64,000 bases of DNA from Paenibacillus sp. VTT E-133291. Its GTDB lineage: Bacteria; Bacillota; Bacilli; Paenibacillales; Paenibacillaceae. This document shows, piece after piece, positions 35,418-43,900 of the stretch. The stretch lies in contig NZ_NFVA01000023.1 of the NCBI RefSeq assembly GCF_002264395.1, positions 1-64,000 of the forward strand. Direction: 5' to 3'. Position 1 is the first letter of the stretch, and each line of letters opens with the position of its first letter. The position numbers and the translations under genes were made by a program. The notes under the pieces were generated by a model. The model was not told the DNA's origin. It saw only the letters and a list, made by a program, of their open reading frames with translations, and made no database searches.

Positions 35418-36314
35418 TTAACGAATTGAATCGGTTCGATTCGCTTGCGGCGCTTGCCGCTGCGGGATCAGCACACGGTGCATGCGTCGGGAAATCGTAT
35501 GGGCTGCTTCTTTCATCGTCGTTAACTCTGCACGAATGGTCTGTGATTCCATGTCCTTGAAGCGCTCGTTGATCCGCTCGAACTGGAATGGCTTTGTATC
35601 AACACCCGCTTGTTTGCAAAGGATGTAGGCTGCGCTGAACGCGTGAATCTGATATTCGGAGCGGCTGTATCGACCATCGCCACGATCCATTTCCGCATGT
35701 GCCAGTTCTTGCGCCAATGCGCGGAAAATATCTCCTGCGCTCAGCCCACGGCGGATCACAATATTGCGTACATCCGGCTGATAGATGGCATGCACATCCG
35801 TAGGCAGCGTTTCACTAATGGCTATAGGAACAGGCGCACGATCCATAAGCGCCTTGATGCGAGTGCGATCATCAGGTGAAATAGGTTGTTCTAATTTCTT
35901 TGCAGTGGTTTGGACAATATCGAACATTTTCTTGGGATTATAGCTGATTGCGGTACTCCCATCCTCCCGTTTGTATTCGTCTCCGGGCTCCAGAATATAA
36001 AACCCAGTTTCCTTGCGGCGGATGGATACGCCTTGTTCCTTCCAACTATCAAAATCAGCGATACGTGTCGCTTCTGGACGTTGCGCCAGAATCAATAGCG
36101 CATTGGAAACACTATACCTGTCAAAGACCGCCTGCACATCCAGATACCCTTGATACCGTTCTCCCTTTTGCGTAACCGTCGTTGTCATCGTGTCAATTGT
36201 TTCATACGTCCATTGCCGCAATTCCTGTTTTTTTTGCACCCAAGCTTCCTTGTCAAACGGTTGCTCGGCAGGAGAAGAGGTAGCTTGATGAAATAGTTCG
36301 TCTAATTGGCTCAT
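35418..36314 (-). CDS. ArdC/LtrC-like protein
   Basis: The N-terminal half resembles ArdC-type ssDNA-binding regions ('FDRYSVSNALLILAQRPEAT', 'WKEQGVSIRRKETGFYILEP'). The C-terminal half resembles the linked zincin domain, but the metal motif reads 'QELAHAE' instead of HELAH, so the first His is missing and peptidase activity is doubtful. Related proteins protect incoming single-stranded DNA or counter restriction. The start overlaps the PcfB stop (ATGA). The same N-terminal pattern recurs in the 2,430-residue protein at 40951-48243. Confidence 0.75.
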   Translation of the reverse strand: MSQLDELFHQATSSPAEQPFDKEAWVQKKQELRQWTYETIDTMTTTVTQKGERYQGYLDVQAVFDRYSVSNALLILAQRPEATRIADFDSWKEQGVSIRRKETGFYILEPGDEYKREDGSTAISYNPKKMFDIVQTTAKKLEQPISPDDRTRIKALMDRAPVPIAISETLPTDVHAIYQPDVRNIVIRRGLSAGDIFRALAQELAHAEMDRGDGRYSRSEYQIHAFSAAYILCKQAGVDTKPFQFERINERFKDMESQTIRAELTTMKEAAHTISRRMHRVLIPQRQAPQANRTDSIR

Positions 36315-37252
36315 TTTGATCTCCCTTTCTTTCGATTGTTTGTCGGCATCTTTTTGCCAGATGTCAGTTTCCCCCGGTCCTTTCGTTTTGGCAATGGAGG
36401 ATCGTGTTCTAGTTGCTGACGATTTTTCTCCGCTGCCCGGTTTTCTTCCCGAATTTCACGCAGTAGTTCTCGGATCGACACTTTTTCCTGCGGTTGATGT
36501 TCAGTCGAACCCTTTCCGCTGTCGGCGCTGCTGGCGAAGGTAGGCTCGAACGGAGGGGTTTGTTCCGTCGCTCTCTCGTCCTGTGTAGGGAGAGTATGCG
36601 TCCGCATCTGCTGTTCCGTTTGTTCGTTGACCGGGGGTTGGGGTTCCGGTTGGAATGTTCCCGGTTGAACGTTTGTTTGTTCTTCTTCCCCCAGCGGTTC
36701 GCTCTTTCCCAGCAGTTCGTCCAAAAAATCTTCTCGGACTTCCTCCTCTACAGGAGACGGAGGGTTAGCTTCGCGTTCAGAATCTTCGACAGTTTGCTCC
36801 GGTATTTGTACCCCCTGGTTCTCGTCTGGTTGTTTTTCGCTGCGGGCATTCACAATTTCTTGCTTAATGCTGGCCGTATCTACCGTTGCCAGCTTGAAAC
36901 GTTCGACGATCCGATTGATCTTGGACGCATCCTCAGCTCGTACCATCACATCGCAAAGACCATCCACGTTCTTTTTGTCGCGCAGCGCGCAATAGAGTAC
37001 GCCATACCTCTTCGCTTCCTTACAAAAGGTCGGCAAATCTTCATTTTTAACGGCGAACACTTTCAACTCCTTGCCACTGCGAAGCAGGCTCTCCAAACGA
37101 ATGCGTCCTTTCGTTTTTTTCTGCCCTTGCAAGGCAGCGAATAAATATACCGCCAAATGCTTAGCGCCTTCTCCGGAAATCTTCGCCATGACCTCGATTC
37201 CTCGCAGGCTCATGTTGACGACCTGATCGGCCGCTTCGTTTCCGCTGCTCAT
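36311..37252 (-). CDS. PcfB/DUF3801-family conjugation protein
   Basis: The first ~155 residues match DUF3801 ('HLAVYLFAALQGQKKTKGRI', 'KRYGVLYCALRDKKNVDGLC'), as in PcfB of pCF10, which helps dock the relaxosome. The remaining half is Glu/Pro/Gln-rich and low complexity. The gene starts inside the 3' end of the relaxase gene (92-bp overlap) and ends overlapping the ArdC-like start. Confidence 0.88.
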   Translation of the reverse strand: MSSGNEAADQVVNMSLRGIEVMAKISGEGAKHLAVYLFAALQGQKKTKGRIRLESLLRSGKELKVFAVKNEDLPTFCKEAKRYGVLYCALRDKKNVDGLCDVMVRAEDASKINRIVERFKLATVDTASIKQEIVNARSEKQPDENQGVQIPEQTVEDSEREANPPSPVEEEVREDFLDELLGKSEPLGEEEQTNVQPGTFQPEPQPPVNEQTEQQMRTHTLPTQDERATEQTPPFEPTFASSADSGKGSTEHQPQEKVSIRELLREIREENRAAEKNRQQLEHDPPLPKRKDRGKLTSGKKMPTNNRKKGRSK

Positions 37253-38585
37253 TGGTATTCATCTCCTCTCGTATGGGACGTTCCGATTCGCATGCCTTTA
37301 ACAAATGGGTCATTCCCTCTGACCGGGTAAGGATACCCGTACAAAGTTTCACTTCTTTCCGCAGCTTGGCAAGCTGGCGGGATAATTCAGTAATTTCCGC
37401 TTTGTAAACTGCAACCTGATCTTCCTGCTTACAGCGGCGTAGCCGGTTATACAAGGTTTTGCGTGCGCCGTAATGTCGTTTCATATCCGCCTGAAGCTGG
37501 CCGTGGTAAGCGAGCAACTCATCTTCCGTGGAAATGTGACGGCGACACAAAAGCCTCGTCTGATCGATGATAAGCGTCAAGTGTCGTAAATCCTGACGCA
37601 ACAAAAAATGCGTCCTCTTCGGGGACGCACGATGCTTGGGCAGGATGCCCATCTGATAAAGATAGCGCAAGTATAATGCCTGTAAGCCGCTAAATTTACG
37701 CGAGCTTCTAAAGCCGCCACTCACCTTGACTACTCGCTTGCGTCGCCGCTGCGGAAGAGGCGTCTGGCGTTTCGGCATACGATTCTGTAAGATACGTTCC
37801 TTTAACGCTTCCTCGGTATAATGGTCTCCCAGACTACGCAAGCGGACGAATCGCTCCTTGCCGGGCGGACGTAAAGCCAGATGTTTTACATTCGTTTTGA
37901 TTTCATACCCCTGTTTCTGTAAAGCGGCAAAAAACTGAGTCATCGTCATGGAAGCGGCAATGGCCGTGTCGATATCTTCCCGAATCAGCCCCCGCCAAGT
38001 TGGTCTGTTTTCACGCTCCGCTTGCCACTCCCCGTAGTGCTTGGCTTTGCCTGTTTCGGGACGTTCAATGACCGACAGCTCATATTCCCGGCATAGCCGG
38101 TCGGACGTTTGCCGCATAAGGGCATAAGAAGCTTTGTTGTCGTAATAACGTTTGCCGTCTAGGAATGAGACGGAATTAAGGACGAAATGATTGTGCAAAT
38201 GATCTTTGTCCAGATGGGTCGCTACTACAACTTCAAAGCGTTCCCCCCAAAGCTCCTGCGCAAGCTTGACACCGATGGCATGTGCAACTTCTGGTGTCGC
38301 TTCACCAGGCGCGAACGACTGGTATCCGTGAAACGCAACAATGCCATCCGTTTTTTGATATTGCCGCTTGGTACGCTGCATTTGCTCATATGCAGTAAGC
38401 GAATCGCAGTTCACCCCACTGACGTAAAGCTGTTTTTCCGTTTTCACATCTGCTGTCGTGTAGTTCAGCGCCTGCTGCAAGTTGTTAGGCTCTAAACGAT
38501 CTTGTGCCGTTTTGTCAGGATTCCGGGCGTAATCCAATACGCGCTTCAAGCGGTCGGTTACATCCCATATTGCGGTGGTCGCCAT
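37161..38585 (-). CDS. relaxase (MobP-type, VirD2-like domain)
   Basis: The enzyme that nicks oriT and leads the strand into the recipient. The N-terminal domain has the 'YVSGVNC' pattern (about residue 54), and the metal-binding His cluster 'HLDKDHLHNHF' (His124, His129, His131, His133). The C-terminal half is basic and helical. Length 474 residues is usual. It lies 13 bp after mobC and its 3' end overlaps the PcfB gene by 92 bp. The probable oriT lies just upstream of mobC. Confidence 0.93.
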   Translation of the reverse strand: MATTAIWDVTDRLKRVLDYARNPDKTAQDRLEPNNLQQALNYTTADVKTEKQLYVSGVNCDSLTAYEQMQRTKRQYQKTDGIVAFHGYQSFAPGEATPEVAHAIGVKLAQELWGERFEVVVATHLDKDHLHNHFVLNSVSFLDGKRYYDNKASYALMRQTSDRLCREYELSVIERPETGKAKHYGEWQAERENRPTWRGLIREDIDTAIAASMTMTQFFAALQKQGYEIKTNVKHLALRPPGKERFVRLRSLGDHYTEEALKERILQNRMPKRQTPLPQRRRKRVVKVSGGFRSSRKFSGLQALYLRYLYQMGILPKHRASPKRTHFLLRQDLRHLTLIIDQTRLLCRRHISTEDELLAYHGQLQADMKRHYGARKTLYNRLRRCKQEDQVAVYKAEITELSRQLAKLRKEVKLCTGILTRSEGMTHLLKACESERPIREEMNTNEQRKRSGRSGRQHEPARNRGHGEDFRRRR

Positions 38586-38598
38586 TTGTCACGCCCCT

Positions 38599-38964
38599 TT
38601 ACGGTGGTTGCTCGCTTCTATGCGCCGTGGGTGTTTCGCCTCTTCGTTCTGGTTCCGTCACCGCCTGTTGAATCTGCTGGACAACAAGACGCAAACGATC
38701 AGCCTCCTCCTGAAAGACAGCCTGTGCCAAATGCCCGGTAGCATGTGCTCGCATGGCTATTTGATTCAAATTGTTGCCGATGGCATTCAGCTCGCGCATC
38801 ATGGCGTAATAATCCGGCGACGGCAACGGTTTCGGTACAACCCCATTGATAAGCGCCCGGATGTACGATTCCCGCGAAAGACTTGTCCGTTTCACTTCTC
38901 TCATGAGACGAGCATGCTCGCTTTCGTTGAGGCGAAGCAGAAATGAGATCGAACGTTTCCTCAC
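38599..38964 (-). CDS. mobC: MobC-family relaxosome protein
   Basis: A 121-residue protein: ribbon-helix-helix N-terminus ('ISFLLRLNESEHARLMREVK', 'LSRESYIRALI') followed by the MobC helix 'MMRELNAIGNNLNQIAMRAH'. MobC proteins bind oriT and help the relaxase open DNA. It starts at GTG 38964 behind GGGGTG, directly beside the oriT-like repeats. Confidence 0.9.
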   Translation of the reverse strand: MRKRSISFLLRLNESEHARLMREVKRTSLSRESYIRALINGVVPKPLPSPDYYAMMRELNAIGNNLNQIAMRAHATGHLAQAVFQEEADRLRLVVQQIQQAVTEPERRGETPTAHRSEQPP

Positions 38965-39026
38965 CGAATATCACCCCTTTCAAAACAACTCGAACATAAA
39001 ATCAACAGCGGCGCGATAATGGGGTC

Positions 39027-39106
39027 TTAGGGGCTTAGCCCCTAACAAGCGAATTTGGATATCCAAATTCAGTGCTTGCTGCAACACGAGACATTCGTCT
39101 CGCGTT
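39027..39106. other. probable origin of transfer (oriT)
   Basis: Three perfect or near-perfect dyads lie in 80 bp: TTAGGGGCT-T-AGCCCCTAA (39027-39045), GAATTTGGATATCCAAATTC (39051-39070) and AACACGAGAC-ATTC-GTCTCGCGTT (39083-39106, one mismatch pair). The stretch is non-coding, between the TOPRIM gene and mobC-relaxase, the standard oriT position for these elements. The nic site was not determined. Confidence 0.75.
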
Positions 39107-39181
39107 GCCCTCATGCACCTGCCGGGAAAAAGAGAGGGAAGCCAGTAAGCGCAAAAGCGTCTAACTGCTCAGCACCTCCCA

Positions 39182-40132
39182 TTATCGGAAATATTCACCT
39201 CGTCTCCCCCGATATGCCATCAAATGTTCGTTCATATCTTTGCCCCAGTGAGGAGGCTTATCAGAAATCGAAAGCGTAGGGGAGAGCAGATGCTGAATTG
39301 TTGCTGAAGCTATCCGCCCCGGTTCATCGTTATCCAAATGCAGTATCAGCCGTTTTACTTGCGGAAAACTCTGTAAAAATTGCGTGAGAGCGGCAGGCGG
39401 ATCGCCTTGCTCTTGACCCGCCTTCGGCCTATAAATACCAGCTAACGACAACTTATGAACTTGTCGCCAATCCCGACCGGCAAGATGCTCCAGCGTACAA
39501 TAAGATAAAAGATCAATGGCACTCTCAAACAGGTGCAGTTCGGGACTGTCGTTTACTGCTGGAATCGAAAACGAATATCGTTTGTCACTGCCAACGGCCT
39601 CCCCCATGAAACGAGTACTTGTTGTACCACGAATCGCCGCATAACGAGGCGTTCCTTTTTGATCGAAACCAACGAATATAGCATTGTGATAGCGACTGCT
39701 TTCATAAAGCCTTCCCGTTTCAAGACAGTAATCAATGACCTTGCGGTTGATACCGCGTTTTCCCAAGTAGTCAATGACGCGATTGGAAGTGATACATGGC
39801 TCGGGAAGCTCAAGTTTCGCTGGTGATGAACCTTGTTGCAAAGATTGTGGTGCTTGGGGAATATGTTCAAGATCAATACCTTCAATCTGCCGCACCGCAT
39901 CCGGAAAAGACATCCCTCGCACTTTAATGAGATAGTCGAGTGCCGAACGCCCACCAATCCCTCTCGACCACCAATACCATTTGCCATTGGAAATTTTCAA
40001 ACTGTCGTGCGTGCGAGTGGTATAGACATTGCGAGAGCAACGTACCAGTTCCGCAGGCTCGTACACTTGTAAATACGTGAACAGATCCAGTTGTTTTGCC
40101 CGTTGGATTTGCTCTTTGCTTACGTAACTCAT
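39182..40132 (-). CDS. DUF3991/TOPRIM-domain protein
   Basis: The N-terminal part ('YVSKEQIQRAKQLDLFTYLQ', 'HDSLKISNGKWYWWSRGIGG') is the CHC2-like/DUF3991 domain of mobile-element primase-like proteins. The C-terminal part carries a TOPRIM domain ('LHLFESAIDLLSYC' and 'LILHLDNDEPGRIASATIQH'). It may prime or process transferred strands. The ATG at 40132 overlaps the TGA of the previous gene; a GTG one codon earlier is also possible. Confidence 0.88.
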   Translation of the reverse strand: MSYVSKEQIQRAKQLDLFTYLQVYEPAELVRCSRNVYTTRTHDSLKISNGKWYWWSRGIGGRSALDYLIKVRGMSFPDAVRQIEGIDLEHIPQAPQSLQQGSSPAKLELPEPCITSNRVIDYLGKRGINRKVIDYCLETGRLYESSRYHNAIFVGFDQKGTPRYAAIRGTTSTRFMGEAVGSDKRYSFSIPAVNDSPELHLFESAIDLLSYCTLEHLAGRDWRQVHKLSLAGIYRPKAGQEQGDPPAALTQFLQSFPQVKRLILHLDNDEPGRIASATIQHLLSPTLSISDKPPHWGKDMNEHLMAYRGRRGEYFR

Positions 40133-40419
40133 CACCGTGCCATCCGCTTCTTTTTGGGATACATATAGGCTTTTCCCTTCTGTAACTCCGTAACGCCATT
40201 CTTTTTCATAAATGCGTCTAAATCACCTTCATAAACCTTGCTGGTTACCCCATTCGAATGACGAATAAAATAAAACGTATCGCCAAATCCATCCTTTTCT
40301 TTGGATACCAACTCTAAAATCGACACGGTTTCCCCCTCCTTATTAGTCAGGTCAACTCCGTAACAAATAAGCGGTTGAATTGGACAAAAACATCCGCCGC
40401 GTGGTATGGAATACAACAT
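40132..40419 (-). CDS. hypothetical small protein
   Basis: A 95-residue protein with a GGAGGG site upstream of the ATG. The N-terminus is Cys-rich ('RGGCFCPIQPLICYG') and the C-terminus basic ('KAYMYPKKKRMAR'). It is coupled to the TOPRIM gene through overlapping stop and start codons. No domain recognised. Confidence 0.6.
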   Translation of the reverse strand: MLYSIPRGGCFCPIQPLICYGVDLTNKEGETVSILELVSKEKDGFGDTFYFIRHSNGVTSKVYEGDLDAFMKKNGVTELQKGKAYMYPKKKRMAR

Positions 40420-40439
40420 GTGCTTCCCTCCGGAAATGC

Positions 40440-40469
40440 GAAAAGGACCCCAAAGTCGGAGTCCTTTTC
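40440..40469 (-). terminator. hairpin upstream of the TOPRIM operon
   Basis: GAAAAGGAC (40440-40448) pairs perfectly with GTCCTTTTC (40461-40469) around a 12-nt loop. T-rich arms make it terminator-like on either strand. It lies about 20 bp before the 40132-40419 start codon, so it could act as an attenuator. Confidence 0.55.
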
Positions 40470-40537
40470 AACATGTGATTGATAACTTTAATAAGCGGGC
40501 TTTCTTCCATCCGTGAAATGCTATGCACCGTAAACAA

Positions 40538-40568
40538 CAGGGAAACGCTAGTCATAGGTGTTTCCCTG
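40538..40568 (-). terminator. terminator after the 40577-40888 gene
   Basis: CAGGGAAAC (40538-40546) pairs with GTTTCCCTG (40560-40568). It starts 9 bp after the stop codon of the upstream gene and is followed on the minus strand by TTGTTT. Confidence 0.55.
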
Positions 40569-40576
40569 CTAGTCTG

Positions 40577-40888
40577 CTATAATGCACCAATCTTACGCAA
40601 ATACGCATAACAATCCGCATGACCTTGAAAATAAAGTGCCATCCTCTCCATACGCTCCGTTTCGTCATACGTTTGTTTTACGTCCAGCCAGGCGCGGTGT
40701 TCGTTGTCGCTGGAAAATATCCCTGCATTTCCTTCAAAAATCGACTGGATAAAAGGATATTGCGTCTTGATTTCACTTCGCTTGTGAACCAATGCGAGAT
40801 AAGATTCTCTATTACGTAGTAACCGAGTGACTTCGTTTTCGATCTCATCAAATATAGTCTCCAATTGTGGTTTCACTGGTAACGCCAT
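40577..40888 (-). CDS. hypothetical helical protein
   Basis: A ~103-residue charged helical protein ('LETIFDEIENEVTRLLRNRE', 'ERMERMALYFQGHADCYAYL'). Two ATGs compete: the GGAGGG site abuts the ATG at 40894, so 40888 is the better spaced start. It follows the giant polyvalent gene by about 60 bp. No family could be named with confidence. Confidence 0.65.
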   Translation of the reverse strand: MALPVKPQLETIFDEIENEVTRLLRNRESYLALVHKRSEIKTQYPFIQSIFEGNAGIFSSDNEHRAWLDVKQTYDETERMERMALYFQGHADCYAYLRKIGAL

Positions 40889-40950
40889 CAGCATCCCTCC
40901 TCGTAAATAGCATACAAGTGGCGGAAACAGGATGCGAATGTGTGAAGGGC

Positions 40951-43900
40951 TCAGCGTTCCCGGTAGGTTGTTTTCCGTTCCGGCGATGCCGTTTCTTCGT
41001 CCGGCACGCTGTCAACACCTTCATTTTCCCGTTTGTCCATGTTGAGCAGGGCATTCAATTCCGCGAGCCGCGCCGTTTTCGTCTGCAACTCCTGCTCCTT
41101 CTCGAATGGCGTCTCAATTTGCTCTTTCGCCGTACCCATCTGCTTCTGCAACGTAACAAGTTGTTCACGAGCGTGTTCCAATTTCGCAGGCAAGTCGGAT
41201 AACGTGTTGTTGATTCGGGTAATATTGCCGCCTGCATCCGCTCCGAGCGTTGCCGTATGACTCAGTGCACCACGCAACATGGCCTTGTATTCCTTATGGA
41301 AGCTGTCAAAGGACAGCCACAAGGAAAAACCAAGATAACTGCCCACTGCTTGCGGATCGGGTGATGTCATACCCTTGCATGCATCGAGCAAAGCTTCACC
41401 TGCTGCCGTCCGCTCCGAATAAGTAAAATCCTTGATGACCATGCCTGGAAAATTCGATTCATCCGCATTCCCCTGCACAGTCGTTTTGGAACGCACGTAC
41501 ATGGCGACATCCTGTTCATATCCCTCGATTCGTTCTGCCGTAGACTTGATCTGTTGCGGCAGCAGCTTAAGCAGCCGGTCTTCCAGCGCATAACGCTGAC
41601 TCAAATGATTGGCTTTGAGCAACTTCAGCTTGGATACTTGGATATCTAAGTCCATTTTCTCCTTGATGTACGGATTTCCGGTCGCCAGCGCTTTCACTTC
41701 GGCGTAAGAAAGGGCAGTTTCGTCAATATCTTCGGCTGATCGCACTGGCGATTTACTGGTCATAATCTGTGAGATGAACCGTTGCTTGTTCTCTAGTGTT
41801 TGATAGAGGTAAGCATCAAACGTGTTCTCCGTAACATAACGGAAAATGTGTACCTCACTGTTCTGATTCCCTTGACGGACAATGCGCCCGCTGCGCTGCT
41901 CCAAATCGCGCGGACGCCACGGACAATCCAGATCATGCAGTGCAATCAGCTTCGTTTGCACGTTCGTGCCAGCCCCCATTTTGAACGTTGATCCAAGCAA
42001 TACCCGAACTTGACCGTTACGCATTTTAGCGAATAATTCCTTTTTCTTCGTTTCGGTGTTGGCATCGTGAATATAGGCAATCTCTTCAGCCGTGACCCCT
42101 TTTTCCACCAACTTGCGCCGTAGTTCGTCGTATACGTTAAAGGTCCCGTCCGCCTTTGGAGTGGACAAATCGCAAAATACCAATTGCGTAAGGCGTTGTT
42201 CTTGCCCCTTCAACCAATACCGATATACATTATCTGCGCAGGCACTCACCTTACTGCCTTCATCATCTGGAAGCATCGGATTTGCCAACCGCTGATCGAG
42301 CGCCAGCTTGCGCCCGTCATTGGTGATCGTGAGCATGTTGTCTTCGTGCGGTTCTACTTTTTTTGCCCGCACCTGTTCAGCGCGGCGGGCGAGATCGGCA
42401 ACCATGTCGCGTTGAAACTCACTCGGAGGTACAGCCACATTGTGAAAATGTGCTTTCGGCACGGGAAGCTGGAGCATGTCTGCCGTCTGGATGTCGGCCA
42501 CTTCCTTGAACACATTCATCAGCTCGGGTAAATTGTAAAAACGGGCAAACCGGGTTTTCGCCCGATAGCCCGTTCCTTCCGGTGCAAGCTCTATCGCTGT
42601 GACCGTTTCGCCAAACGTAGACGCCCACGCATCGAAATGCTGTAAGCCTTGCCGCTTGATCCGCTCATATTGCAAGTAACGCTGCATCGTATACATCTCG
42701 GTGATGGAGTTGGAGATTGGCGTACCCGTCGCAAAAATGATGCCTCGGCCTTCGGTCAGCTCGTCCATATACCGGCACTTGGCAAACATGTCGGACGACT
42801 TTTGTGCTTCGGTTTGTGACAATCCGGCCACATTGCGCATTTTGGTATACAAAAATAAGTTTTTATACGAATCGGCTTCATCCACGAACAGCCGATCTAC
42901 GCCCAATTCCTCGAACGTCACGACATCGTCTTTACGACTGGTATCGTTTAGTTTTTCTAATCTGGTTTGCAATGTCTTCTTCGTTTTTTCAAGCTGCTTG
43001 ATCGCATAGCGTTCACCCCTAGCTTCCTTGAGTTCCCGGATGCCATCTGTAATTTCCGAAATTTGTTCAAATAATTGCTGCCGCTGGCGTTCCGTCGAAA
43101 TCGGTATTTTTTCGAACTGCGAATGTCCAATGATGATGGCATCATAATCGCCAGTGGCAATCCGTGCGCAAAACGTTTTGCGGTTCTTCGTTTCAAAATC
43201 CTTTTTGGTTGTCACCAAAATATTTGCCGATGGATAAAGCTGCAAAAACTCCGCCGCCCACTGCTCGGTCAGATGGTTCGGAACGACTAGCATGCTCTTG
43301 TTGCACAGCCCCACGTGCTTGCTCTCCATTGCTGCGGCGGTCATGGCAAATGTTTTCCCTGCGCCGACACAATGAGCGTATAGGGAGTTGCCACCGTACA
43401 GCGCACGAGCCACCGCATTGACCTGATGCTGGCGCAGCTGGATTTCCGGGTTTATCCCGGTGAATCGGATATGACTGCCGTCATATTCACGAGGACGAAT
43501 CGCGTTGAACCGGTCATTGTACAGCCGCGTGAGTCGTTCGCGCCGCTGTGGATCTCGCCATATCCATTCCCGAAACGCTTCCTTCATCATCTCCTGCTTT
43601 TGTTGGGCGATGGCCGTTTCCTGCTTGTTCAGCACGCGCTTTTCCACACCATCTTCATAAACCGTGTCAAATACACGCACGTCACGCAAATTGAGCGTAT
43701 CTTCCAGAATCTTGTACGCATTCATGCGGGTTGTACCATACGCAACGTTCGCTTTAATATTATTGCTGCGGTCATCGCTTTTGCCTTTCACGTTCCAAGC
43801 AGCCGTATACTCGGAATACATCACATCGATGTAAGTCTGGTACATCGGCGGCGTATCCACAAGTTCAAACAAAAATTGTCGAATGTCTTGTGGCGGCAAC

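Noticed and set aside
35418-36314. Active zinc metallopeptidase
   Set aside because: The HExxH motif reads QELAH, lacking the first metal ligand.
36494-37144. 216-codon plus-strand frame antisense to the PcfB-like gene
   Set aside because: Low-complexity, Phe/Leu/Arg-rich mirror of a Glu/Pro-rich coding region; no ribosome-binding site.
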